A stretch of 64,000 nucleotides of DNA from Anas platyrhynchos. Taxonomy: Eukaryota; Chordata; Aves; Anseriformes; Anatidae. Under the pieces are notes generated by a model. That model had not been told where the DNA came from. It did no database searches and was given only the letters and a program-made list of their open reading frames with translations. The DNA lies in the NCBI RefSeq assembly GCF_047663525.1, contig NC_092590.1, forward strand, positions 10,870,001-10,934,000, read 5' to 3'. A program made the translations under genes and the position numbers. Of this stretch, positions 10,401 to 21,067 are shown piece by piece. Position 1 is the first letter of the stretch. Every line of letters begins with the position of its first letter.

Positions 10401-13400
10401 TGAAAATCCCAAGCCCTCCTTACTAAATTCTGTGTGCAGCATGCAAAAATAGGTGCTTCTTAAATTAGTAAGCTGCTACTGCTTTATGACTTTGCTGTAG
10501 AGACAGTGAGGACTTCTCAAGTACAAAACTTCTTGATAAACCTGCGCTTGGACTAACTTCCTGCAGGAAAGCAATCTTAAGCTCAACAGGGTGAATTCCT
10601 TTAAATGTACGCAGAAGCGACTCCAGCACTCCAGATACATACACTTCAAGCAGAGCAGCTAGGAGGTAGTTTTTCCCCAAACTGCAGTGAGCTGCAGAGC
10701 TGGGGAGTCCTTAGCACTTCCTGTTGATAAGCACTGCCCTGAACTGAGCATGCTGCCAAGTGGCCCCTTTACTCTTTTCTCTCCTGTAAGTGTTGAACAA
10801 ACATGGAGAATCATGCTGTGCTACGTGCATTTCATTTTCCCCTTATTTTCTCCTCTCTGCTTTTATCCTTCCTCTTTTTCCTGTAAATGCTTTGCTTAAA
10901 TTGTTGCTGACACTCTCTTGGAAGCGGTCACGGGGCTATTACTAGAAAAGGGTAAATTTCCAAAACAAGGTTTGAAGTGTCAGGAAAGGCCACAAAACAA
11001 CAGACTGACAGCAGGTGACTTCAGGAGTACTCTGGGAAGATAAATCCACTCTAGTGCTAACTTGAGTGAGCTCAAGACTACTGAAATGATCAAAATGAAA
11101 AATAAACCTGTTCTATTAAATGCCTCTTCAGATATCCTCTTCCAGCATTTCAGACAATGCTCTTTAGATTCTTAAATAACATCTTTGAGTGTAAGGGTTC
11201 AGTTTATGCTACGTGTTGTACTCAGTGGAGATGATGTTGAAGAAAATGGAGTGGAAATTTTAATTTAATCTTCGTGTCTATAGCTCTATTTCAGGAGTTC
11301 AGATTTAAAGTTAGTGATTTTGTACAGATGGTTGCCGTTAGCAACAAGCTCAAAGCAGCTTCCTCTCCTAGTATTTGGAATGCTTGGGAAACTTTCGTGT
11401 CATATTTAAAACCATGGAATTATTAAAATTATGTTTTGGAACTTCCCTAAAGAAATTATGGGAAAGGGAGCTGTGTTCCTAGTTTGACTAGTTGATGGTG
11501 GTTGAGATCATAATTGGTTATTTGTGGTAGGAGACTGTAGTTAACCAGTGGTGATGAGGAGAATCATCTGTGGCTTTGAAGCTGAGTCATAGAAATGATC
11601 CAAAGGTATTTAAGTACATACCTGAACGGGAATAATCAATTCTCCCACGATTCTTGTACCTTGAACACAAATACTGTTGAGTTGCAGAGTTAGATTTGAG
11701 AACTGAGGTTTTTCATGTAGCTTATTGATGAAAATTGGCTTCCACGCTAGTCTGTTGAGATTTGCATATAGTGATGCACAATACTGAACTTTATTTGTAA
11801 GGTGCTCAAATTTCTAGATGCTAATTTTTTTTATATTCTTTTCCCCTTTAGATGGGCACTCTGGTTCTTTAAAAATGACAAGAGCAAAACTTGGCAAGCA
11901 AATCTTCGTCTGATCTCAAAGTTTGATACTGTTGAAGACTTCTGGGCGTAAGTAAAGGTTTTGCAATCTGCACACTGCTGGCATACATTAGCAAAGTTTT
12001 ATACCAGAGTCAAAACATGAAAAGAAAAGTACTCCATTAACTACAGTTCCTTGGATACAGTCTGAAATTTGTTTACAAAGTTGAAGGTGGGGTCTTTGAA
12101 TTAAGTTGGAGAATTCCTTTGTATTTGATGCACTTTGTTCTGCTGATAACACCGCTCACACCTGGTATATGTGATGTAAATAATACACAAATATGATTTT
12201 CTACATACTAACATGAATTTGTAAACTCTCATTAAATTCTCATAGCTTGCTCGCTTCAGATGTGCAAGAATTTCTGAATCTGGAGCATAGTGCTTGGAAG
12301 ACTGAAAATTAATGGCATCCTTGAAAGAACTTTATTAGAGGTTAAAGAAGAAGCTACTTTCATTCTGAATTGCAAGTCTGCAGAAACAATTAGATAGGCT
12401 CAAAGAACAAGAACAAAGCCTGTGAAGGGAGCACTGTGCTTTCCAAACGCTTCAGTTAAATTCAGGTGGCTGACTTGGAAGGTGTTGCCTTCTGAAATGA
12501 TGGAATATGGGGAAAAAAATCTGTGTAAAGTGGCATGAGACTGAGAACAGAAAAAATTTACTACGTGCTCTGTCTTTCTTAGGTGCTGCATGCTACCTTG
12601 AGTGTTAGGGTTCCTAAGGTTTTTGTTGCGTATGTTCTTTCAGATGCCATCAGTAAGTGAGAGAGGGTGTCTCAAAGTTTGGTATAATTAAACTCATCAG
12701 TGAAATTAGCACCATCAGGGAAGAAACAGATGAAGATGCTGAACAAGTATTTATCAGTGTAGTCTGCGGGAGAGCAGTGGGATTCTGTTCTTGCAACCAG
12801 CTTGTGCATTCCTGCTGTGGGGGAGGCTGAAGGTTGTGTAAATAGTAGTTTGCAGGGTATGTGATGAGAGGTCAGATTAAGTTCATCAGTAAAGTTGGTT
12901 AGGGGTACGTTTTTGAGGTCATAATCAAGACTGGTCTGGAAAATTAAGGTTTTAGATATCTCTGTTCTAGGTGTAAAGTGAGCAGCAACTGAGAATTTAT
13001 GCCTCCCTAGTGGTCACACTGGGAAGTAGGGGTGTTGTTTTGGGGAGAAATTAAGGTTAATGTGAGCTTAGGAGGAAAGCTGGTAAATCCCTAAGTTGTT
13101 CTTTAAATTCCTGTGCCTGATTCCTAGTTGTTAGGGTATCACAGTAATTAGTTTCCTTCTTAGCACTGGACCATGACTGAATGTTAGTTGGTCTTGGACT
13201 GAAATCTACTGCGATGTGCACGAGCCTTTTTCTGAAGTCAGACCTTAACAGTGCAGGAAACAAAAGCATTCCACTCATTGCTAGAAGAGACTGTGTGCCC
13301 TTTTGGCCTTTTTGCTCTGAGTTGTATAGCTGTGAATTTAATTTTGAGTATCCTTTGGTTTGCTCATTCAGTCACCTGTTCTTGCCTTCTGAGTTATTTC

Positions 13401-13545
13401 AATTTGTACTTTCAGACCTACATTCTTCAACCACAGAGTACTGTAGTAAATAAGATCAAGTTGAATGTTCATCTTATAATAACTCTGCAGAGAGAGTAGC
13501 CTTAGAAGTGTGCATTGTTATCCTTATTTCATGTATGGGGATAGG

Positions 13546-13589
<44 letters not shown>

Positions 13590-16500
13590 CTTTCTTTGTT
13601 GCCATGAAAGTTCAGTGAGTTAAGCTTCTAATAATCGTCAGAAGGACGTTTAGAAGAAGGAATGGTACTTCCGGAAAATACTAAGGTCTAAGAACCCAGC
13701 AAGTGGTGATAAACCAGGTTCCATTCTGCTTCTGTAAGCCCAGAACATCTTAGAGCTAATGCTTTTGTACTGCTGAAAAATACTCGGGTAATAGAATTGC
13801 TTCTGAAATACCTATAATGATGTTTAATTCTTGTATTTTATTGTCCTGTGTATTAATTTCTTTTTAAAATTTTGTATTTTAAAGTAATGCTTATTTTTTA
13901 ATCCTGCTTTTTTTTTTTTTTTCCCTTCCGATAGTTTATACAACCATATCCAGCTCTCTAGTAATTTAATGCCTGGTTGTGACTACTCGCTCTTTAAGGT
14001 ATGTTTGCTAACCATTTTTTCTTCAGTTGTGGATGTTGATCAATAGTTTCACAATTAAGCAATACACTGTTCAAATGTTTCACTTCAGACACGTAGGAAC
14101 ATAGTTGGAGATGTCCTGGAAGTGTCAATTTTCAGGAAGTCTCAAACATATGCCCTGTGAAAATCAGATGGCTAGTCAGTGGTTCTGAAAACGCAAGTAA
14201 TTCCTTCAACATTTAACATAAAGACTTTTTAATCTGCAGCTATGTTTGTCTCTAGGTTTGTTTGTGTGAATAATTAAGTCTCAGTTTATATGATGTGGAA
14301 GGATTTTCCAACTCTGTCAGTTAATGTCACGTGAAATGAGTTAAGATGTGTGAGCTCTATGCAAGATCGCAATGTTCTACGGTATTCTGCATGCACGCTA
14401 CCAGCCAGGTGCACAATATTCCTATAATGAATGTTCACAGCACCAGTTAAATGCCATACTCCTTAGACATGAAACAGAAAATTGTGCATGAGGCTGGCAG
14501 TTAAAGCATCCTGACAGTGTTCAAGCTAGCAATAGGAAATGCTGAGGAGAAATTATGTGTGAAATCCCACCTCTTGTCTGGAGTGGGCATCTTATCTGGA
14601 GCTCTAAATTAAATCCTAATCTCTACCGAGTGCTTCTAATGTACAGCTTCCTTTCTGGATTCCGATATGTAAATGATCCTGTAAGTACTGATGCCTCGTT
14701 CCTCCTTTCCTTATGAAACACAGCCACTGCTTGGGCCTCCTTATTAGGCTGTATGCAATTTGTAAATCCCAGCAGCTTGAGGCATGGAAGAGATGGTGAT
14801 GCTTGGGTTTGGGAGGTAACAGTGGTTTTGGTGACTGAGAAATGTTACTGGTAAATGTTAAGCATGACCCGTCTGCAGGGCCCACGGTTTATGTTTTTAT
14901 CAGAATCCTAAACTTGTCTTTATGTGCATCTATTCTGTTTGCATATTATCAGCAAAAACTTAATTATTAACAAGTGTGTGGAAAAGGTATAAAATTGGCA
15001 GCTGTTGTGGGCTTCTGAGTGATCTCCTGCTGTTGTCCTTCAATCGTGACCTCATAAGAGCTCCCCTTAAAGGTGATGAAGTTTGAGCTCTGCAGCTGCC
15101 AGCGAGGGTGTTAAATTTGAGAAAGTGAACTGGCAGCGCTCCATCCTGTATGCTGAACGCTTAGCTGATGTGCAGCTCTCAGTAGCCACTTCTTATCTGA
15201 ATTTCTGTCTAGACATTTACCTTCTTTTTTCATGACTAACTTTCCTGAAGAGCAGTGTAGCTGCTGGTGTGGGAGTGGCAACCAGCTGCTTTGCTGGAGC
15301 GCTGCATCCAGAGTCGTTAAATTCAGTGCAGGGCCATTGGTAAAGCATGAATGAGACCGCGACCTGCTTCTAAATGGTCTGCTGATTTTTGTGCTCCTAG
15401 CAATTAAAACCCTCTTATTCCCAGCCTGTGTGTGCAGGAAGTCACTGAGATAGCCTGCCAGGGTATCTTTCAGCAAAGTAATCATCACGTAAGTCAAGCA
15501 CTTGGCCAATGTTGCACTGAGTCCAAGATTTAAAATAAGGACTCCGGAATGGAGCTGCTAATTTTATCTGGTTTCAGAGAGGACAAAGTGAGTGTTTGAC
15601 TTTGCCTGTTCCCACATTTTTCTTCTGCAAACTTCTGCATGAGCTGTGAATCTCCTGTAGAAACAAACAAAAAGAAATCAGTAGAGAAAGCGTACTTTTA
15701 AAGCTGTTGTGGAGCTTTGGTATTGGTATGAGACTGTTTTTGGACACAGATGTACCATCTTAAACTATACACATCTTCTCTTCTGGTGCAGATTCGGTTA
15801 TCACTGTTCTTTTGGTTATTCCTGATGAAAAATACAAACCAAATCTGATTTAACTTGTGACTGTTATTTGCAGGATGGCATTGAACCCATGTGGGAAGAT
15901 GAAAAAAACAAGCGAGGAGGCCGATGGCTAATTACACTAACCAAGCAGCAGAGACGAAGTGACCTTGATCGCTTCTGGCTAGAGACAGTAAGCATTATGG
16001 CCTCAAAAGTCACAACTGAGGAAACTTTTGTTTATAGTTAACACTTTAACTGCTCTGTTATTGCTGTACCCCACTATGAACTTTGAATTTCCTGCCAGCA
16101 GAGCATCCACATGCAGGCTGTATTTTATTGACAGGCTGTACATGAAGCATGATTTTTCCAATTGATGCTCAATGTAGTGGTATGTTATTGAATACTTCCT
16201 TGCGAAGAGCAGTGATAAGGATGATTGTACTAACTTTTTCCTGCAGAGTATCCTAGATGTATTTGCAGAGCTATCAGTAATACTTTGTCTTGAATGTGAC
16301 TCCCAAATTTATTTTAACTGCTCAAGGGTAATGGTTTGTTTTACAAATACTCTTACAAGGGGATGGTTTCCAGGTTTTGGTTTTGCTGAAACAAGTTTCA
16401 GATTTGTTTTTTCTTCATTCTGTACTTGTCCTAATGCTAAGGTAAGAAAGAATAGCAAAATCTTCTTGTATACTGTAAAAGTACTTCCATTGCTACTGTC

Positions 16501-19500
16501 TGTTTTGGGGTAGATTTTTTTTTTGAAACTAAATATATTTCTAGAGATGATATGGGTTGCAGTAGGTGTACTGTGGAAAAGAATACAACTGTGCTATCTA
16601 GGAAACAGCTAAGAGTAGTCTAAGAGATGCTAATAAGGTCTGAGTTCTAGGGGCATCTCTTACAGGCAGTGTAATGCAAAGCAATTTCATAAAATTAGCT
16701 TTTTTTTTATTATTATTATTATTATTCCCTGCTTGTTTGAGAGGAAAGCATTCTGCCTCTTGACAGGAAAGAATGGCCTTCAGGATCAAAGCAAAGACGT
16801 GCAAATACAGGAGCTTTTAGGATATTTCTAGCCACTGTAATTGTGATTTGAGGAAAGGATGACAGACATCATGCTGTGGGCACTGTCTACCCGAGTAGAC
16901 AAGACTCGGGCATTTGTGCATTTGGGCTTTCCACCTGACTATCTGTGTGGGCCCTTCTGACTCATCAGAGCCACCTCACGTGGATTGGAAACATACAGTC
17001 TGTATAAGCTTAGGCTTTGCTTTTTGTGTACTGACAAGTACTGGCACAGCCCAAATAGCCAGGTGACTGATCAGTGCTCTAGAACAATCCTGTCACTTAT
17101 AATTCTATTAACTATCTACAACTATCTCCAATAAAAATCAAAGTTGCTTCCTTCTGGAACAAATTTTTATTAAAATCTAAGAATCTTTACCATTAACTGT
17201 AAACTAAACATGACTTGAAGACTTTCCCTCTTGTATAGCATTCCTGAAAAATGTCCTCGACTGTAGTGCTTATTCAGTGTGGTGGTCATCTTTGCTTACA
17301 TACCTGCCAAGGCTGTTGATCAGTATTTTTGAATGTTTATGAGTGGTTTAGCCTTAAACATTTGCAGCTTTCATTACTCAGTGACTATGTGCATGCTGCA
17401 GTTGGGTGTAACATTTGAAGTGTGTGTAGTTAAACGTAACTTTCTGTTGCCTCGATGAAGTCAGCCCTTGCAGCTCAGGGGTGCTGAAAGACCTGCTTTG
17501 TTCAACATGTTGCAAGAGTGTTGGATTTCCAAATGTCATAAGCAATTCTAGAAAATTAATGTAATGGCAGTATGCTGAACGTAATGTGCAAGTGAAGCAA
17601 ACAAGTATTCATTTGGCGATGAATACTTCAGAAGGATAACTACAAGAGGTTCAGCTTTGAATATCTAAAAATTGCTTGTTGTATGATTTGAAAGGTGAAA
17701 ACTTTAAGCGTCACTTTGACAGTGGCATAGTGACATAGCTTAATCTGAGGTTCCTGAGGTGTTACTGCTTTTGCTGTTTCCAAACTTTGCCATTAGAAAT
17801 CTGTGGGGATATCCTCGTGTAATTCATATGCTTGTGTTGTTGCATGTGCAGTACGCTGTTCACAATGATTGATAGCCACTTCAGAGTCTGTGGGAGCTCT
17901 GAAGCTTCTTCAGTGTGTTGATAGGAAGTAATGCTACATCCGATTGCAACTTTGATGAAAAGTGGTGTCTGATTTACATTTGAATTGATACGTTTCAAAA
18001 TTGAAGTTGGATCTTGTATAGCTGCCACATTGCCCAAATAGTTTTACACAGGTTCTTCCCAGGTAATGAGTGTAAACTACTAAAACTTGAGATTTGTCTA
18101 CCCGTGTGTCAAGTGTACTTTAGAAAGAAGATTATATTCCTTTAATTCTTCATGTTTTTGGATCGGGAGAGTGGGAGATATAAATGATCATCTGTCGGAA
18201 CTTGCAGCTGTCAGGACAGGAGAGAAACTTTAGGAGGATACCCTACTGCAACTCAGTTAACAATCGCTTGTAATGCTTGAAATTTTAATATGATACTCTG
18301 ATAATTAGAAGCTCATTGTTCCATGGCATGGGGCTATGAGCAGTAAAAAATATTCCTCCCAGTCCTTCTTGTACACAGTGTTTTGTCTGTGAAGTGGGAT
18401 TCCAACTTTGGATTGCTACTTTAATGGTTAATCTTTATTTTGTAGCTGCTGTGCCTTATTGGGGAGTCATTTGATGACTACAGCGATGATGTATGCGGTG
18501 CTGTTGTTAATGTTAGAACTAAGGGTGATAAAATAGCAATATGGACAACTGAATGTGAAAACAGGGATGCTGTTACGCATATAGGGTAAGTAATGCCACT
18601 TGCCTTGTTGCTTCACGTTCATTCAAGACGCGTTTAAAGCCAGTTAACTTGGTTAAATGTGTGCTTCTGGCAGATGTAATCTGAGCAGAGCTGTATTCCA
18701 AATTCAAGTACCTCAGTACAAAATTGCTTGCTTTCTGTAGTTTTTATGGGCTTACATAGGAACTTCATTGCGCAGCTGTACTCTGTTTGCTGTAGCTTAG
18801 AAATGATCAAGAATTGAACACAAATCTTAGCAGAAGATTTTTGTTTCAGAAGATTTTTGTTTTCATCATAAGTAGTGCCTGGAAGTAGTGTAGATTCTAT
18901 TGCAGCATGCAGTGGCTAACTGCGACAATTTAATGGCACTACAGTCTTATTCAGACATGAAAGGTGATTAACAATATTAACAACAGACAAACTACTGTGG
19001 TACGCATCTTGTGCTGGTAGAAAATATCTGCTAGGTTTGATGTAAGGTTATCAGAGCGCACTTCAGAATGGCATTAATGACTAACAAAACAGCTAAGATA
19101 CTTCTGTTAGAGAACTAACTGCAAAAGTTGAGATTTTTGTAAACTGACCCACGCTTGACGCTACGCAGTCCACTACCTGCTGTTACATCGCCAAAGACCC
19201 TACATCAAGCTTTTATTTAACAGTTAAAATTGGAGTAGGTTATGGTCCTGTAAACTGCCCCATTATGATCAGGGTAAGTTAAAAGAATTAACTTTGTGTA
19301 TAATTTTGTTAGAACAAGCCCGTTCAGCTGCACAAGTCAGAGCTTGCAACCTACAGCCATTAGTAGCTTGCATCTCTTACTCTTTTCTAAGCAACATAGT
19401 GTGTAAGGGGCTACTACTGCCTCTGTCAGAAGATCCAAGATGAGCTTTTTCCTCGAGCTCTTGTTGGGTAGCTGCCCATGAAAGTGCTGTAATGAACTGG

Positions 19501-20122
19501 AGGCGGGTTCCTGCTTTCTCTAGGTAGTTAAAGAAAAGACAGCAAGTCTGTTTAAGTGATATGTGTACTGGTAAAAAAAACTGTGTTCCATGGAATTGCT
19601 TTTTAATTTGGTTTAGGTTACTTTATCACCTCTGGAACTGTGGGCCTTGACTTTTTCATAGCTCTTTTGCTTGTGTGGGGGGGATTATGGCTTGATGATA
19701 CTAATAATATTCACATAAATGCAGCAGAATCCCTGTGCTTGATATTTATGTAGTATATTTCTTTTGACAAGAGCTTGTCCTAACTTGTACGGTAAGTTAT
19801 TGTTCATACAGAACTGTAAGCTGATTTTTTTTGATGCAACAAGCTAGAAAGAAAAATTCTGTTTAAAGTCTTTATACCTGAGAAAATGATTCTAAATAGG
19901 CAACTATTTTCTCATGGAAGCATCAGCAGATGTTAAAAGCAGGTGTCCTGTTACTAATTCCTTCCTAAGAATTGTGTGTAAACTGTTGTTCTGTTTCTGT
20001 TCTCCAGGAGAGTATACAAGGAAAGATTAGGACTTCCTCCAAAGATAGTGATTGGTTACCAGTCCCATGCAGACACAGCTACTAAGAGCGGCTCCACCAC
20101 TAAAAATAGGTTTGTTGTTTAA
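1413..20122 (+). CDS. EIF4E: Eukaryotic translation initiation factor 4E, seven coding exons
   Basis: Joined exons 1413-1430, 9566-9672, 11852-11947, 13935-13998, 15874-15987, 18446-18585 and 20008-20122 give 654 nt, 217 residues plus stop, the same length as human eIF4E. All introns are GT-AG. The product binds the 5' m7G cap of mRNA and recruits eIF4G to form eIF4F in the cytoplasm; it also acts in nuclear mRNA export. Cap-stacking Trp56 and Trp102, Glu103, phosphate contacts Arg157 and Lys162, and Trp166 are all present. The dorsal 4E-BP/eIF4G surface keeps His37-Pro38-Leu39, Val69 and Trp73. Ser209, the MNK phosphorylation site, is kept in the KSGSTTK tail. The flexible N-terminus (about residues 11-32) differs from human while residues 33-217 are nearly identical; one visible change is Thr158 where human has Ala. 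No frameshift or premature stop occurs, so this is the functional gene and not a retrocopy. Confidence 0.98.
1449..1535 (+). repeat. Pyrimidine-rich low-complexity tract in EIF4E intron 1
   Basis: A run of C (1456-1469) followed by repeated ctcctc and tttctcctc motifs, almost free of purines on this strand, directly after exon 1. Confidence 0.8.
1653..1765 (+). other. EIF4E: G-rich, quadruplex-prone block in EIF4E intron 1
   Basis: Many runs of three to eight G are packed into about 110 bases on the coding strand (for example 1666-1673, 1719-1739 and 1743-1760). The pattern fits several overlapping G-quadruplex motifs in the nascent RNA and the non-template DNA strand shortly downstream of the transcription start. 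Confidence 0.65.
9566..9672 (+). CDS. EIF4E: EIF4E coding exon 2
   Basis: 107 nt after a cttcaaacag acceptor, ending AG before gtaaat. It encodes residues 7-41 and two bases of Arg42: a Glu/Pro/Thr-rich flexible tail, then the conserved YIKHPLQN that begins the folded core. His37-Pro38-Leu39 is part of the 4E-BP/eIF4G contact surface. The tail is the most diverged part of the protein. Confidence 0.97.
9673..11851 (+). other. EIF4E: EIF4E intron 2
   Basis: About 2.2 kb from gtaaat to tttag. AT-rich unique sequence; no exon or repeat recognised. Confidence 0.85.
11852..11947 (+). CDS. EIF4E: EIF4E coding exon 3
   Basis: 96 nt, from the last base of the Arg42 codon to the first two bases of the Ala74 codon, donor gtaagt. 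It encodes the first core strand (WALWFF), cap-stacking Trp56 in KTW, and the dorsal helix ending VEDFW with Val69 and Trp73, the contacts for 4E-BP and eIF4G. Confidence 0.97.
11948..13934 (+). other. EIF4E: EIF4E intron 3
   Basis: About 2 kb. It carries an (AC)n microsatellite at 13548-13586 and ends with a T-rich acceptor region (13911-13922) and atag. Confidence 0.85.
13548..13586. repeat. (AC)n microsatellite
   Basis: Uninterrupted AC dinucleotides for 39 bases, about 19.5 copies, in EIF4E intron 3. Likely length-polymorphic. Confidence 0.95.
13935..13998 (+). CDS. EIF4E: EIF4E coding exon 4
   Basis: 64 nt after acceptor atag, donor gtatgt. It completes Ala74 and encodes residues 75-95 (LYNHIQLSSNLMPGCDYSLF plus K), identical to human in this segment. 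Confidence 0.97.
13999..15873 (+). other. EIF4E: EIF4E intron 4
   Basis: About 1.9 kb of unique sequence ending tttgcag. A 132-codon open frame on the minus strand (15111-15509) lacks any recognisable domain and is treated as chance. Confidence 0.85.
15874..15987 (+). CDS. EIF4E: EIF4E coding exon 5
   Basis: 114 nt in phase 0 at both ends, donor gtaagc, residues 96-133. It holds Trp102 and Glu103 (cap sandwich and guanine recognition) in EPMWED, the basic KNKRGGRW strand with Arg112, and the dorsal-helix segment RRSDLDRFWLE with Leu131 and Glu132. Thr116 to Thr118 reads TLT where human has TLN. Confidence 0.97.
15988..18445 (+). other. EIF4E: EIF4E intron 5
   Basis: About 2.5 kb with a T run and an (ATT)n tract at 16700-16726. 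Otherwise unique AT-rich sequence ending tttgtag. Confidence 0.85.
16700..16726. repeat. T run and (ATT)n trinucleotide tract
   Basis: Nine T followed by about six ATT units in EIF4E intron 5. Confidence 0.85.
18446..18585 (+). CDS. EIF4E: EIF4E coding exon 6
   Basis: 140 nt, residues 134-179 and two bases of the next Gly codon, donor gtaagt. It encodes LLCLIGESFDDYSDD (dorsal Ile138), then the strand with Arg157, Lys159 and Lys162 that grip the cap phosphates, and Trp166 in IAIW near the methyl group. Thr158 replaces human Ala158, and Asp replaces Glu in ENRDAV. Confidence 0.97.
18586..20007 (+). other. EIF4E: EIF4E intron 6
   Basis: About 1.4 kb ending ttctccag. It carries a perfect 16-bp direct duplication at 18831-18862 and no recognised exon. 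Confidence 0.85.
18831..18862. repeat. Perfect 16-bp tandem duplication
   Basis: cagaagatttttgttt occurs twice back to back at 18831-18846 and 18847-18862. It looks like a recent small duplication. Confidence 0.9.
20008..20122 (+). CDS. EIF4E: EIF4E coding exon 7 with stop
   Basis: 115 coding nt from the third base of Gly180 to TAA at 20120-20122. It encodes RVYKERLGLPPKIVIGYQSH and the C-terminal tail with Ser209 in KSGSTTK, ending NRFVV as in other vertebrates. Confidence 0.97.
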
Positions 20123-20737
20123 GAAGACACCTTCTGAGTATTCTTTCATAGGAGACTGCGTCAAGCAATCGAGATTTGGGAGCTGAACCAAAGCCTCTTC
20201 AAAAGCAGAGTGGACTACATTTAAATTTGATTTCCATCTAAATGTTGCTAAGATTTGTGAGGAGTCTCATTCGCCTTTGTCTTGTACTTCTGTGTTCAAT
20301 TTTTTTCTATTTTGGCTGAAGTAACCATTACCAATCAGAATTTTAGTACACTTCACCCCCCTGAGTCATAAATGTTTTTCCTGGCCCACTCTGTGATAGC
20401 TTGGTAGAAACATTACTATTGCAAAAAAAAAAAGAAAAACAAAAACACATTTGTTTATCCACAGTATTCAGACAAGTTGCATTTCTGTACCTGCAGGAAA
20501 TTACTCTGTTTTACATTTGCATTGTATGCAGTAACATTTTGCTGGTTTGGAAAAGAGTATGGTGCATACAGTTTTCTAGCATTTTTTTATACAGCATCAC
20601 TTTTGCTGTAACCTATGCTGATGGCTGCTAGATTAATTTATTTGTTTTCCCTATTTGATAACATTAGTGATATTTTGATTTCAGTTGTTTTTGCTCATGT
20701 AACATTGGTGAAGAATCTGGGAATATGACAAAGGTGG

Positions 20738-20743
20738 AATAAA
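20738..20743 (+). terminator. Proximal poly(A) signal of EIF4E
   Basis: AATAAA in the 3' UTR followed by a T-rich region. A shorter mRNA isoform could end about 20 bases on. Confidence 0.5.
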
Positions 20744-21041
20744 CATTAATTTTTTGCATTCTTTGGTAATTTTTGTTTTTTTTTTTGTAACATCAAAGCT
20801 TTGATACAAATTGATGCATTTCAGTCAAATCAGTGATCTGTTTGTGTGATTTCCTAAACATAATTGTGGATTTTTTTATTGTAACACCATAATTTACATT
20901 CCTTACTAGAAATAGTATGTCTGTTTTTGTATCTTATGCTGTATTTTAACACTTTGTATTACTTAGGTTATTTTGCTTTGGTTAAAATGGCTCAAGTAGA
21001 AAAGCGGTCCCATTCATATTAAGACAGTGTACAAAACTGTA

Positions 21042-21047
21042 AATAAA
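21042..21047 (+). terminator. Main candidate poly(A) signal of EIF4E
   Basis: AATAAA inside aaataaaatgtgtacagtg, followed by T-rich and GT-rich sequence. It has the best surrounding context of the signals in this region. Confidence 0.65.
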
Positions 21048-21067
21048 ATGTGTACAGTGAATTGTCT

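Larger units (their letters stand above)
20123..21067 (+). other. EIF4E: EIF4E 3' UTR
   Basis: AT-rich sequence with an A-rich block (20420-20447), several ATTTA/TTATTT elements and T-rich stretches, as expected for a regulated 3' UTR. AATAAA occurs at 20738-20743 and 21042-21047; the second is followed by a GT/T-rich region (21049-21096) typical of a cleavage site, so I place the main end near 21065. Longer isoforms are possible. Confidence 0.7.
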